Notes: generated by a model not told the origin, from the letters alone. A stretch of 64,000 bases of DNA from AG41 sp035943095 (GCA_035943095.1 DASZCN010000060.1:8705-72704), one strand, 5' to 3'; counted from the first letter of the stretch, positions 31,252 through 40,880 are shown. Numbers and translations are program-made.

Positions 31252-32877
31252 TTATGAAGCCCGGTAGCGCCAGCCGGCGATTCCCCGACCGTTCACCTTC
31301 AGGTCGAATGCCTGGCTCTGCCGTGGGGGAAGGGCGGGAATGTCCTGCGTCTGTCTGGCGACCGGTTGGCCGGTCGTGTCGAGCAAGTCCAGGGTGATCC
31401 GGAAGGGCCGGGATGGCGCCGCTTTGAGATTCACGGCGACCAGGGATAACGCCGCCCCGTCACTGTCCGGGACGAAGCTCGGGACGGTGACTTCGACGGC
31501 GAGGCCGGTGTCGGCCCGTGCAACATACGCCTTCGCCGAGTCCCGGGCGCGCCGGAAGTCCCAGCCTGCGGCGACCAGTCTGAGCGACGCCCGGCCGAGC
31601 GGGTCGAGCGCCAGCAGCCGCTGGGCGGTCGGGAGGAGGGAGGCCGAGTCGCGGAGCTGATAGTAGGCCGTCGCCAGGGAAAAGAGCGCATCCCTCCGAT
31701 ACGGATTCTTGGCCAGGCCCAGCGCCAGCGCCCGGGCGCCGGGTCGGTACAGGCCCTGCCCTACCATCCGCGCCCCCGGACCGAACAACGCCTCGGGATC
31801 GAGATCCTTCGCATGGGCAGCAAGGGAGTCGAATGCCGCGGCGGCCTGGACGGCGTGACCGCTTTGGGCGAACAGAATCGCGAGCGACGTCGCGGCCTCC
31901 ACGTCACCAGGGTAGACCGCCAGATAATTGACTAGCGATTGGACGGCTGGCGCGAACGCCGCCGTGAGGGTGCTCGAGTCCGCCGCCAGCTGCTGCAGTG
32001 CGGCAGCCAGGTTGGCCCGCTGGCGAGCGACCGCTTGGGCTCGCGCGGTGGAATCCCGAGTGAATAGCTGCTGGTCAGCGGGCGCGAGGTGCGCGCTCCG
32101 AGCCCTGCGCGATTGCGAAGACGCCAGGAGTCGCGCCAGCACCGTCGAGTCGCCCGTGATCCCGCGTTGGATCGAGTCGAGGCTGGCGCGCACCCCACCC
32201 GAACGCTGAGCCGCCGGGTGGCCTTGCACCTTGCGCACCGCCAGGTGCCAGGCGTTCCCGAGCGCCTCCCGCTTATCCTGTGCGAAGTTCGGGTCCTCTC
32301 CCGCGGTCCGGGCGGCGAGCGTGTAGTAGGCGGAGGCTGAATCGTCGTTGCCACGGCTGGCGTACAGGCCCGCGACAGTGGCGAACGTCTTGGGGTTCGT
32401 GGGCTCCAGGCGGGCCGCCACGCGCAGCAAGGCCAGCCCCGAATCCTCCTTCCCCTCCTGCCAGACTGAGAGCCCGGCGTTGAGCAGCTTCCCCCACAGA
32501 TCGTTGCGGTAGGTCGCGATGTCGTCGCCGCATTTCGGAGCGAGCGTCCCGGCCCGGGTCAGCGCGGTATCGGCGCCCGTGGCGTCGCCAAGCTCGACGT
32601 AGTACCGCCCCAGGTAGTACCAGGCCGCGGCGTTGGCGCCCTGGTTGTCCTGCACGATTGCCTCGGTGAGGAGTTTCCTGGCCTGGCCGAGCTGTTGATC
32701 GCGCTGCTCCGGCTTGTCCATCGCCGCCCGGAGTGCCAGCATGCCATTGTTGACCTTGGAGGGGCCTGGCGGGAGCTCACAGGGGGGTTGGGGAGGCACC
32801 CAGCCACCCTGCGCGCTGAGCGGAACGGCCGAGAGGCCGCCGGCGAGGGCGAGCAGCGTGAGCCTGACGGCACGCAT
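31252..32877 (-). CDS. Secreted TPR-repeat protein (paralogue A)
   Basis: A 541-residue protein with a cleavable signal peptide (about residues 1-23, ending PLSAQ). Tetratricopeptide-type helical repeats follow through residue 450, for example AAWYYLGRYYVELGDATGAD and ETNPKTFATVAGLYAS-like units. The last 90 residues are beta-rich (LSLVAVNLKAAPSRPFRITL), ending GIAGWRYRAS. It matches the gene at 33526-35118 in order and in specific phrases. No catalytic motif is visible; a scaffold or envelope-binding role is possible. A 6-bp inverted repeat with a 4-base loop lies upstream at 32897-32912. Confidence 0.75.
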   Translation of the reverse strand: MRAVRLTLLALAGGLSAVPLSAQGGWVPPQPPCELPPGPSKVNNGMLALRAAMDKPEQRDQQLGQARKLLTEAIVQDNQGANAAAWYYLGRYYVELGDATGADTALTRAGTLAPKCGDDIATYRNDLWGKLLNAGLSVWQEGKEDSGLALLRVAARLEPTNPKTFATVAGLYASRGNDDSASAYYTLAARTAGEDPNFAQDKREALGNAWHLAVRKVQGHPAAQRSGGVRASLDSIQRGITGDSTVLARLLASSQSRRARSAHLAPADQQLFTRDSTARAQAVARQRANLAAALQQLAADSSTLTAAFAPAVQSLVNYLAVYPGDVEAATSLAILFAQSGHAVQAAAAFDSLAAHAKDLDPEALFGPGARMVGQGLYRPGARALALGLAKNPYRRDALFSLATAYYQLRDSASLLPTAQRLLALDPLGRASLRLVAAGWDFRRARDSAKAYVARADTGLAVEVTVPSFVPDSDGAALSLVAVNLKAAPSRPFRITLDLLDTTGQPVARQTQDIPALPPRQSQAFDLKVNGRGIAGWRYRAS

Positions 32878-32896
32878 GGGGAGCGGGGCTAGAAAT

Positions 32897-32912
32897 GGCG
32901 CGGGAACGCGCC
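32897..32912. repeat. Inverted repeat in divergent intergenic region
   Basis: GGCGCG-GGAA-CGCGCC is a perfect 6-bp inverted repeat 20 bases upstream of the minus-strand TPR gene, in the 136-base gap shared with the small HExxH gene on the plus strand. It could be a hairpin in the 5' leader of the TPR mRNA or an operator. In such GC-rich sequence short repeats can also arise by chance. Confidence 0.3.
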
Positions 32913-33013
32913 GGTGTCAACAGCGGGGCGGCTGAGGCTACGAAAGCGTCAGGAAATGGTGCGAGAAGCCGGGAGCCACAAACCCTGAAGAGTCTGGGGG
33001 CATCCAAGGTGGC

Positions 33014-33379
33014 ATGGTCACACCAGACATGCCGCCCCGGACGCCATCCGCGCAGCTCGTCCCCGTCACCCCCCCGAAGGTCTACGCGAAGTGGTGGCGA
33101 CAGGTGGTGAGGGATTGCCATTGCACGCCAGCGGTTCCCTTCGAGCGGCTGTCCTGGTTCAGCGTGAAGGGACATTCCTTCCCGTGCATCAAGGACGATT
33201 GCGTCGGGGCATTTGTCTGGAACGACTCAGCAGGTGTCCCGCCCACGATCCTATTAGCAAAGTGGGCGACCGGCGACCCGAGGATCGTGCGCCATGAAAT
33301 GCTGCATGCGGTACTGGGGGGAGACCTAACGCACCGCAACCCGCTGTGGCGATTCTACGACGTGAAGTTGGGCCCGTAG
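33014..33379 (+). CDS. Small HExxH-motif protein (possible zinc metallopeptidase-like)
   Basis: A 121-residue protein of unknown family. The sequence RHEMLHAVLGGDLTHRNPLW at about residues 93-112 holds an HExxH zinc-binding motif (H94, E95, H98) and a third histidine at 107 as a possible ligand. Four cysteines (35, 37, 58 and 63) may bind a second metal or form disulfides. It has no signal peptide. It is the only plus-strand gene between two minus-strand TPR paralogues and ends 21 bases before tRNA-Gly on the opposite strand. AAGGTGG stands immediately before the ATG. Proteolytic activity is only inferred. Confidence 0.6.
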   Translation: MVTPDMPPRTPSAQLVPVTPPKVYAKWWRQVVRDCHCTPAVPFERLSWFSVKGHSFPCIKDDCVGAFVWNDSAGVPPTILLAKWATGDPRIVRHEMLHAVLGGDLTHRNPLWRFYDVKLGP

Positions 33380-33400
33380 CAGATCAATACTGAGTCGAAG

Positions 33401-33472
<72 letters not shown>

Positions 33473-33525
33473 GAGAAGCGGAATGTCACAGCGTATCCCG
33501 CTCCTTGTCAACTATTTCCGATCAA

Positions 33526-35118
33526 TCACGACCGCTTGTAGCGCCACGCGGCAATCGCCGGCAGGTCGGCCGTCACCTTGAACGACTGGTTCGCGCCGGC
33601 GGCGAGCGCGGGCACGTCTTGTGGCTTTGATGCCACGACGGTACCGGTCTTGTCCAAGAACTCGAAGGTGATCGTGATCGGTGCCGAGCCCTTGGAGCGG
33701 AAGTTGGTGAACAGACCGCTCACCTCGGCGCCTTTGTCCGTCGCGATGAAATTGCCGACGGTGACCTCGATCGGCAGCGAATCCGCAAGCTGGAGGTAAT
33801 GGAGGACGGAGTCCTTCTGCCCGAGCAGCTGAAAACCACCGGCGATCTTGGCCAGGGTCAGACGGTTCATCGGATCGGCCCCATACAGCCGGCGCGCCAG
33901 CGGGAGCACCTTGGCGGTGTCGCCGATCATGTATGAAATGCCGGTCAGGTTGTACAAGGCGTCGCGCAGATAGGGATTCTTCGCGAGCCCAGCTTCGTAC
34001 ATCTTGACCACAAGACGATACTGCGGGTCGGCAAACGCGTGAAACTTGTGCATCGTGTCGGCGGCGGCCGGCTGGCATCGCACGGAGATCTGCCGCACCG
34101 TGAGCGCGGGCGTCTTCTTCTTCTGTACTTTAGCGCAGGTGGAGTCCATGGCCGCCGTGTCCGGGCTCGAAGGAATCACGCTGAGTACCGACTGCGCGGC
34201 CGCAAACAGATCGTCTGGCGTGGCAGAATCGGAGTGCGCGATGAGCGCATTGTAGAGCGCCATGGCCGAATCCCGCTGGTTCTGGAGCGCCAATATCCCC
34301 GCCAGGCTCGCCATCGCTTGCACATCGTTGGGATAGGCGGCGAGGAATTCCTTATAGGCGCTGGCGGCCTCGTCGTAGCGCTTGGCCGAGTGATACACGC
34401 GAGCCACGTTGAGGAACGCGCCCCGACGTTCGGTGGCATACTTCGGATCGGACGCGGCGGGCACCGCCAAGCGAAAGTACTTCGCCGCGGAGTCCAAGCG
34501 GGTCGCGTACACGAGCGAATCGGTGTGGTATTTCGTCGCATCCGTGCGCTTCAAGCCCGTGTCGGGCTCCTCGCGACCCACGAACAGATTCGCGAGGTAG
34601 ATCAGGCCCAACGGCTCGCCCTGGTACATCTGATTCGCGTGCCGGAACGACACGATCGCCGAGTCCGTGTTTCCCGCTTGCCACGCCTGCACGCCGGCGT
34701 TGTACATGGGCACCCACGCCTGGCGACGGTACAGTCCGATGTCCTCCTTGCATGTAGGCGCCAGCGCCAACGCTTTGATGAACGCAGAATCCGCGCCCGC
34801 ACCGTCCTGTACCATCAGGTAGTAGCGACCCAGGTAGTACCAGGCGGCCGGATTCTTCTCCTGTTTGCCCGTGGTCACCGCCTGCGTCAGCACACGCTCG
34901 GCGTCCTTCAGGTCCTTGGCCTTCTGATCGGCGAACTTCGTGGTGAATGCGCTTTTCAGCGACTGCATACCGCTGTTTACCAGCTGGTGACCGGGCTTGA
35001 TATCACACGCGGCCGGCAACCAGATCTGCTGCGCGGACGCCGAGGCCGGCGCCAGCAACACCAGGCAGCCGACCACCAGCACGCTCCCCCCCCCACGGAT
35101 AGCCTGCGTTAGGCTCAT
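33526..35118 (-). CDS. Secreted TPR-repeat protein (paralogue B)
   Basis: A 530-residue secreted protein: signal peptide to about residue 29 (ending ASASAQ), then TPR-like repeats such as AAWYYLGRYYLMVQDGAGAD and YHSAKRYDEAASAYKEFLAA, and a C-terminal beta-rich segment with ITITFEFLDKTGTVVASK, ending IAAWRYKRS. It is a clear paralogue of the protein at 31252-32877. A G9 tract (35086-35094, read as C on the plus strand) encodes GlyGlyGly in the signal peptide. The ATG at 35118 is 2 bases from the larC stop, so it is the end of the long right-hand run. Function unknown. Confidence 0.75.
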   Translation of the reverse strand: MSLTQAIRGGGSVLVVGCLVLLAPASASAQQIWLPAACDIKPGHQLVNSGMQSLKSAFTTKFADQKAKDLKDAERVLTQAVTTGKQEKNPAAWYYLGRYYLMVQDGAGADSAFIKALALAPTCKEDIGLYRRQAWVPMYNAGVQAWQAGNTDSAIVSFRHANQMYQGEPLGLIYLANLFVGREEPDTGLKRTDATKYHTDSLVYATRLDSAAKYFRLAVPAASDPKYATERRGAFLNVARVYHSAKRYDEAASAYKEFLAAYPNDVQAMASLAGILALQNQRDSAMALYNALIAHSDSATPDDLFAAAQSVLSVIPSSPDTAAMDSTCAKVQKKKTPALTVRQISVRCQPAAADTMHKFHAFADPQYRLVVKMYEAGLAKNPYLRDALYNLTGISYMIGDTAKVLPLARRLYGADPMNRLTLAKIAGGFQLLGQKDSVLHYLQLADSLPIEVTVGNFIATDKGAEVSGLFTNFRSKGSAPITITFEFLDKTGTVVASKPQDVPALAAGANQSFKVTADLPAIAAWRYKRS

Positions 35119-35120
35119 GC

Positions 35121-36305
35121 TCACTCCTTGGATTTGGCGACGAGCGCCTCGGCATCGCGCTCGGCGACGCGGGCGACTTCGAGCGGCGGCCGGCCCAGCG
35201 CCCGGGCGGCCGCGAGCACGTCGTCGTACTCTGGTTTCACGCGCACTCCGGTTGCATCGGCCTGCTCCAGCACCTTCACTCGCACGGCGACCTCCGGCGT
35301 GAGCTGGACCGTCACCTGACGCCGTGCCAAGGTCGCCCGCTCGGCCACCCAGCGGCGCACGCCGGCCGTCGTGCTGTGGCGAAACAACGCCGCGGTCACC
35401 CGCTCGGCCAGCCCTTCCGGCGCGACCACCTCCACCCGGAACCCGGACCGCCCTTTTTTCATCTGCACCGGCCAGGTTTGAACATCGAGCGCGCCCTCGG
35501 CCACGAGGGCCTGCCGCAGCGGCTCCACGTACTCGGGGCTCATGTCGTCCAGGTCGCTCGCCAACAGCACCACTCGCCCGGCCTCGGCCGCCTGCTCGGC
35601 GACCAGAATACGCAGTGCGTTGGGGTAGTGCGCGGGGTTGCGCTGCCCTGCCCCCCACCCGCTCTTCAGCAAGCGCCACTGCCGGGGCGGCGACCCGGCG
35701 GACAACACGCGCACCAGTGCCGCGCCGGTCGGCGTGGTCGCTTCGCCTTCCACCGGCCCGCCACTGGCGAGCTCCAGGCCCTCGAGCAGTATCGCAGTCG
35801 CCGGTGCGGGCACCGGGAGCCGGCCGTGCGCCGCTTCGACCCAACCGCTCCCTGTGGCGACCGGCAACGTGTAGACAGCCTCCACCCCTAACTGCTCGAA
35901 CCCCTCGATCGCGCCGACGATGTCGAGAATCGCGTCGACCGCCCCCACCTCGTGCAGGTGTACACGCTCCGGCGCGACGCCGTGCACGCGACCTTCAGCT
36001 TCGCCGATCAGCCGGAACGCCCGAAGAGCTCGCTCCTTGACCCAATTCGAAACGGGCGCTTGCTCGACCAAGCGCAACAGCTCGTCCACGTGACGCCCGT
36101 GCGGCCGATCGGGGATCGTGAACTCGACTTGCTTGCATGCCACCCCGCCACGGATAGCGTCCCGCGCTGCAACCCCCACGCCGGCCAGCCCCAAGCGCGT
36201 CGGTAACCCTTCAAGCCACGCCGAGGGCACGCCGAGGGATAAGAGTGCCCCCAACGTCATGTCGCCGGATATCCCGGCTGCCGGGTCCAGGATCGCGATG
36301 CGCAT
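35121..36305 (-). CDS. larC: Nickel-pincer cofactor biosynthesis protein LarC
   Basis: LarC inserts nickel into the pincer nucleotide cofactor used by lactate racemase and related enzymes. The 394-residue protein starts MRIAILDPAAGISGDMTLGA, the family's standard opening, and has VHLHEVGAVDAILDIVG, PVATGSGWVEAAHGRLPVPA and a C-terminal LLASDLDDMSPEYVEPL segment. It is one continuous frame; in some species larC is split by a programmed frameshift. larA, larB and larE are not in the window, so its client is unknown. It follows thrC after 28 bases. Confidence 0.92.
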   Translation of the reverse strand: MRIAILDPAAGISGDMTLGALLSLGVPSAWLEGLPTRLGLAGVGVAARDAIRGGVACKQVEFTIPDRPHGRHVDELLRLVEQAPVSNWVKERALRAFRLIGEAEGRVHGVAPERVHLHEVGAVDAILDIVGAIEGFEQLGVEAVYTLPVATGSGWVEAAHGRLPVPAPATAILLEGLELASGGPVEGEATTPTGAALVRVLSAGSPPRQWRLLKSGWGAGQRNPAHYPNALRILVAEQAAEAGRVVLLASDLDDMSPEYVEPLRQALVAEGALDVQTWPVQMKKGRSGFRVEVVAPEGLAERVTAALFRHSTTAGVRRWVAERATLARRQVTVQLTPEVAVRVKVLEQADATGVRVKPEYDDVLAAARALGRPPLEVARVAERDAEALVAKSKE

Positions 36306-36333
36306 CGTTCCCAAGCTCTGAAATATTAACGGG

Positions 36334-37485
36334 TTAGGATCGGTAGAGCCACCCTGCGCCCGTGTTGAACAGCACCACGTGCTCTTCCGGCTCAAGGGCT
36401 CCCTGCGCCTTGAGTTCGACCGCTCCAGCGAGCGCCGCTCCGCCCTCCGGTGAGGCGTCGATACCCTCGAGCGTCTGCAGATCACGCGCGGCCGCGGCGA
36501 GCTGGCTGTCCGTCACGCTCACCGCGCCTCCGCCGCTGTCCCGCAGCGCGCGCAGCATCAGGCGATCGCCGAGCGGGCTTGGCACGCGGAGGCCGGCGGC
36601 GATCGTGGATGGGTCAGGCCAGGACGTACATGCCTCCGCGCCCGTTTGGAACGCCCGCACCACGGGCGCGCACCCCGCGGCCTGGACCGTGTACATCCGC
36701 GGGGCCCGCCCGGTCACCCAGCCGGCGGCGACGAGCTCGGCGAAGGCCTTCCACATCCCGATCAAGCCCGTGCCACCGCCCGTCGGGTAGACAATGGCAT
36801 CCGGCAGCGTCCACCCGAGCTGCTCTGCGAGTTCGAGGGCGAGAGTCTTCTTGCCCTCGATGCGGTACGGCTCCCGCAACGTCGACACGTCCACCGCGCC
36901 GGTTTCCACCGCGTACGCTCGGGCCGCCTTTCCGCAGTCTCCGATGTGTCCATCCACCAACGCCAAATCACCGCCGAAGGCACGAATCTGCATGAGAATG
37001 GTTGGGGGCGTGCTCACCGGTGCGTACACGCGCGCCCGGATGCCGGCCTGAGCCGCGTACGCCGAGAGCGCGACGCCGGCGTTGCCGGCGGTCGGGACGA
37101 CGAACGCTTTCGCGCCTGCCCGCGCGGCGCGGGTTACCGCGGCGGCGAGGCCACGCGCCTTGAACGAGCCGGTCGGATTCACCGCCTCGTCTTTGACACG
37201 CAAGTTCCGGAAGCCGTGCTTCCCGCCGGCACGGGGCACCGAGAGCAACGGCGTGCCTCCCTCACCGAGGGTGACCGGCACTTCCCCGTCCGCCAGCGGC
37301 AACCACTCGCGGTACCGCCACATCGTCCAGGATCGCTCCCGCAGCCGCTCCTTGACCGCCGGGGGGGGTCCGGCGCGATAGCGCACCAGGTACGGCTGGC
37401 CGCACTTCCCGCACACGCCGGGCAACCCCTCCGCCCCACGGACCGCGGAGCACGCGGAGCACTCGAGCGACCAGGCGAGCGTCAC
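36334..37485 (-). CDS. thrC: Threonine synthase
   Basis: ThrC converts O-phosphohomoserine to threonine with pyridoxal phosphate. The 383-residue protein begins with a zinc-ribbon-like CSAC and CGKC pair often seen in the archaeal/actinobacterial-type enzymes. The PLP-lysine segment NPTGSFKARGL follows, then VPTAGNAGVALSAYAA, GTGLIGMWKAF with the phosphate-binding glycines, and a VSVTDSQLAAAARDLQ segment. Other PLP fold-II enzymes are possible, but the ribbon and the KDEAVNPTGSFKARG segment support threonine synthase. GTG start; 1 base from the uvrC stop. Confidence 0.92.
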   Translation of the reverse strand: MTLAWSLECSACSAVRGAEGLPGVCGKCGQPYLVRYRAGPPPAVKERLRERSWTMWRYREWLPLADGEVPVTLGEGGTPLLSVPRAGGKHGFRNLRVKDEAVNPTGSFKARGLAAAVTRAARAGAKAFVVPTAGNAGVALSAYAAQAGIRARVYAPVSTPPTILMQIRAFGGDLALVDGHIGDCGKAARAYAVETGAVDVSTLREPYRIEGKKTLALELAEQLGWTLPDAIVYPTGGGTGLIGMWKAFAELVAAGWVTGRAPRMYTVQAAGCAPVVRAFQTGAEACTSWPDPSTIAAGLRVPSPLGDRLMLRALRDSGGGAVSVTDSQLAAAARDLQTLEGIDASPEGGAALAGAVELKAQGALEPEEHVVLFNTGAGWLYRS

Positions 37486-37486
37486 G

Positions 37487-39295
37487 TCAGATCGGGGCGT
37501 GGAGCCGATCGAGGATACGCTCGGCCAGGCGGACCGAAAATCCTGGCAGCGCGGCGATCTCGGCCGGCGTGGCGGTCTTGACGCCCGCGAGTGACCCGAA
37601 CCGTTCGAGCAAGACGCGCCGGCGATTCGGGCCGATGCCGGGGATGGCGAGCAATTCGGAGGTGATGGTGCGTCGCGAGCGGCGTTTGCGGCTGTAGGTC
37701 ACCGCGAAACGGTGGGCCTCATCGCGAGCTCGCTGCAGCAGCTTCAACGACGGGCTCCGCCGCGAGAGCGCGAGCGGCTGAACGCGACCAGGCAGGAAAA
37801 TCTCCTCTTCCCGCTTCGCGAGGCTCACGATCGGGAGCTGCTCCTGGCCGACCGCGCGAGCGGCGTCCAGCGCCGCACCGAGCTGGCCCTTCCCGCCGTC
37901 GATCACCAGGAGGTCGGGCAGCGGCTTTTCCTCGGCGATGCGCCGCGTGAGATAGCGCGTCACCACCTCGTGCACAGCGGCAAAGTCGTCCTGCGGCGCG
38001 CCCCGGATCCGGAAGCGCCGGTATTCGGCCTTCTTGGGCCGCCCCGCCTCGAACCACACGAGCGAGCCGACCGTGTCCCGGCCCTGATTCGTCGAAATGT
38101 CGATGCAAACGAACGCGCGGGGAACAGTGGCGAGCCCCAAGTCCCGACCCAGCGCAAACACAGGATCGGCCGCCCGCTCGTCGATGTCGAAGCTCTCGAT
38201 CTTGAGGCTATCCAGCAGGTGGCGCGCGTTCTGGTCGGCCAGCTCCGCGAGCTGGGCCTTGGCCCCCCGCAGTGGCGTGCGCCATTCCACGTCGGGCACG
38301 AGGGCTGCCAGCGAGGCCAGATCCTCGGGTGGGAATGGCAGCAGTACGATTCGGGCGCGACCTTCGAGAGGTACATAGCAGCGGACCAGGAACGCCGACA
38401 ACACGGCACCCTCGGTTTCGTGCTCTGCGCCCTCCAAGAACCAGTGCTCCCGCGCGATCAGCTTGCCATCACGCACGCGCAGCACGACTCCGCACGCGTC
38501 GTCGCCATCCCGCGCGATGCCGATCGCGTCGGCATCCCCACCCCCCACGAGCTCGACCGCCTGCGGCTGCTCCAGCTGGTCCAACCACTTGAGCGCGTCG
38601 CGCACCTGGGCCGCGCGCTCGAAGTCCTGCTGGCGCGACGCCTGCTGCATGCGTTCCCGGAGGCGGGTGCGCACGTCCACGGTCTTTCCTTCGAGGAACA
38701 GGAGCACGTCCTCGATCATGCCGCGGTAGTCCGCCTCGCTCTGGAGGCCGACGCACGGCGCCCGGCAGCGCTCGATGTGGTAGTCGAGGCAGGGCCTTTC
38801 CGGCGCGTCTCCCGGCAGGTTCCAGTGACACGAGCGCACCGTGAAGATGCGCCGGATGATGTTGAGCGTCTGTCGCAACGTGGCGACGTCCGTGTAGGGA
38901 CCGAAGTAGCGGGCGCCGGGGATCGACACGCGCCGCACCACCAGTACACGCGGGAACGGTTCCGCGAGAGTCACCGCGATCCGGGGATAGCTCTTGTCGT
39001 CGGTCAGCCGGATGTTGAAGCGCGGCCGATGCTCCTTGATGAGGTTGTTCTCCAGCAGGAGCGCCTGCGGCTCGTTCGACACGATGATCGTCTCGACATC
39101 GGCGATTTGCGCCACCAGGGCCGCCTGCTCGGGCGTCCCCCCTGCGTCCGGGCCGAAGTAGCTCGGGACGCGCGCGCGGAGGTTCTTGGCCTTCCCAACG
39201 TAGAGAATCTCGCCGGCGCCGTTCCTCCAGAGATACACGCCCGGCTTGTCGGGAAGGGCTTCTAGCTTGCGCGAAAGGTGGTCAGGGATTGCCAT
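37487..39295 (-). CDS. uvrC: Excinuclease ABC subunit C
   Basis: UvrC makes the two incisions in nucleotide excision repair. The 602-residue protein has an N-terminal GIY-YIG nuclease domain (GVYLWRNGAGEILYVGKAKN) and a cysteine cluster (CHWN, CLDYHIERCRAPC). The UVR coiled region reads QQASRQQDFERAAQVRDAL. Next is the RNase H-like C-terminal nuclease domain, with VCIDISTNQGRDTVGS and LLVIDGGKGQLGAAL. A helix-hairpin-helix pair closes the protein (LLAIPGIGPNRRRVLLERFG). The ATG at 39295 lies inside the end of murJ. Length is normal. Confidence 0.97.
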   Translation of the reverse strand: MAIPDHLSRKLEALPDKPGVYLWRNGAGEILYVGKAKNLRARVPSYFGPDAGGTPEQAALVAQIADVETIIVSNEPQALLLENNLIKEHRPRFNIRLTDDKSYPRIAVTLAEPFPRVLVVRRVSIPGARYFGPYTDVATLRQTLNIIRRIFTVRSCHWNLPGDAPERPCLDYHIERCRAPCVGLQSEADYRGMIEDVLLFLEGKTVDVRTRLRERMQQASRQQDFERAAQVRDALKWLDQLEQPQAVELVGGGDADAIGIARDGDDACGVVLRVRDGKLIAREHWFLEGAEHETEGAVLSAFLVRCYVPLEGRARIVLLPFPPEDLASLAALVPDVEWRTPLRGAKAQLAELADQNARHLLDSLKIESFDIDERAADPVFALGRDLGLATVPRAFVCIDISTNQGRDTVGSLVWFEAGRPKKAEYRRFRIRGAPQDDFAAVHEVVTRYLTRRIAEEKPLPDLLVIDGGKGQLGAALDAARAVGQEQLPIVSLAKREEEIFLPGRVQPLALSRRSPSLKLLQRARDEAHRFAVTYSRKRRSRRTITSELLAIPGIGPNRRRVLLERFGSLAGVKTATPAEIAALPGFSVRLAERILDRLHAPI

Positions 39296-40878
39296 GTCCG
39301 GACGGCATCGGGATGCTTGAGCGCCAGCGTCGCCGCGGCGTAGACGATCCCAAAGGTAACGAGGGTGAGACCCCCGCGCGGCACCGGACTCATGCCCGAC
39401 GCAAGATGCGATGCGCCGAAAGCGAGGCCGCCCGCCGCCGCCCCGGCCAGGAGGGTGGCTCCGAACGCCCGCCAGTCCGCGCCGCGGAGCACGCTCCCGA
39501 TGCGCCCGTTCAGGTCGCGCAGGTGGAGCGTGGTGCTCACGAACGCGCCGATGGAGGACCCGAGCGCGATACCCGGCGCGCCGAGCCACCGCATCAGCAC
39601 CCACGCAAGGCTCGTCGAAATCACGAGGGAGAAGGCGGCGATTTTCACGGGCGTGCGCGTATCGCGCATGGCGTAGAAGCCCGAGGCGAAGAGCTTCACG
39701 GTCGACTGGGCCACGAGGCCTACGCCGTAGGCCGCCAGCACACTCGCGACGAGCGTGGTGGCCTGCGCCGTGAACCGGCCGGTCTGGTACAGCGCCGCGA
39801 CGATCTCGCGGCTCAGGACGATGCACGCGATGGACGACGGAACCACGAAGAACACGATACGGCGGAATCCCACCGCGATTCGGTTGCGCAGCTGATCGTT
39901 CGGCGTCGTGCTCCCCCTCCCGCCAGAGCCTGCGCCCGCCGCGTCGCGCGAAAGCTCCGGCAGCGAGACGGCCGTGACCGAGACGCCGAACAGGCTGATC
40001 GGCAGTTGCTGGACCAACTGGGCATACCCCAGCGCGGACACGCCTCCCGCACCGGTGAACGAGCCCAGGAAGGTGTCGATCAAACCGGACACTTGAGCGA
40101 CCCCAGCGCCCAGCAGCAACGGGAGCCACGCCACGATGACGTTGCGCACGCCTTCGGGCGCTGTGGAGAACCGCACCGGAATGCCGCGGAGCAATCGCCA
40201 GCAGGTCGGCAGCTGGACGGCGATCTGCAGCACGCTTCCCCCCACGGTTCCCCACGCCAGTGCGAGCGACAGGCGGTGCAGCTGTGTATCGACCGGGAGC
40301 GTGCGATTCGCGAACCAGGTCCCCGCGGCCACCATCGCAACGATCCCCGCGACGTTCCACAGGGCCGGTGCAGCGTACGGAAGGAAAAAGCGCCGGTGGG
40401 TGTTCAAGATCCCGAGACACCACGCGGAGACGACCATCAGCCCCGTCATGGGGAACAGGATGCGTACCAGCGTGATGGTCAGCTGGCGGCGTGGCTCGTC
40501 GAATCCCTTGGCAATGACCGTGGTGATAGCAGGGGCGAGCCCGATGCCCAGGAGCGCCAGCACGCCGGAGGCCAGCAGGAGTAACCCCAAAACGGCGCCC
40601 GCCAGGGCCCGGGCGGTGCTCTTGTCGGGACGCTCGTTGAGCGCAGCATAAACGGGAATGAACGAGGCGGAGAGGGTGCCCTCGCCCAACAGGTTGCGGA
40701 TCGTATTCGGGATGCGGAGCGCCGCGCGAAACGCGTCGGCGGGGACGCTATCGTTGCCGAAGTAGTACGCGAATACGCGCTCGCGCACGTATCCCAAGAC
40801 GCGCGTCAGAAAAATCCCGGTGGCCACTTGCGCGGCATGGCGCGCACCACCGCCTCCCGCTGCCCCCCGGTTGGGCAC
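39262..40878 (-). CDS. murJ: Lipid II flippase MurJ (MviN)
   Basis: MurJ flips lipid II, the peptidoglycan precursor, across the inner membrane. The 538-residue MOP-superfamily protein has about 14 hydrophobic helices. Its markers include TRVLGYVRERVFAYYFG near the start with the conserved arginines, AFRAALRIPNTIRNLLGEGTL, FFLPYAAPALWNVAGIVAM and GVAQVSGLIDTFLGSF. Start is GTG, 2 bases after the stop of the upstream small coiled-coil gene. The overlap with uvrC is 34 bases. It is the only wall-polymer flippase in the window. Confidence 0.95.
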   Translation of the reverse strand: MPNRGAAGGGGARHAAQVATGIFLTRVLGYVRERVFAYYFGNDSVPADAFRAALRIPNTIRNLLGEGTLSASFIPVYAALNERPDKSTARALAGAVLGLLLLASGVLALLGIGLAPAITTVIAKGFDEPRRQLTITLVRILFPMTGLMVVSAWCLGILNTHRRFFLPYAAPALWNVAGIVAMVAAGTWFANRTLPVDTQLHRLSLALAWGTVGGSVLQIAVQLPTCWRLLRGIPVRFSTAPEGVRNVIVAWLPLLLGAGVAQVSGLIDTFLGSFTGAGGVSALGYAQLVQQLPISLFGVSVTAVSLPELSRDAAGAGSGGRGSTTPNDQLRNRIAVGFRRIVFFVVPSSIACIVLSREIVAALYQTGRFTAQATTLVASVLAAYGVGLVAQSTVKLFASGFYAMRDTRTPVKIAAFSLVISTSLAWVLMRWLGAPGIALGSSIGAFVSTTLHLRDLNGRIGSVLRGADWRAFGATLLAGAAAGGLAFGASHLASGMSPVPRGGLTLVTFGIVYAAATLALKHPDAVRTWQSLTTFRAS

Positions 40879-40880
40879 CG

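Noticed and set aside
39296..40423. Upstream extension of uvrC into murJ
   Set aside because: The UvrC GIY-YIG domain begins right after the ATG at 39295, and the upstream part is antisense-like low-complexity translation of murJ.
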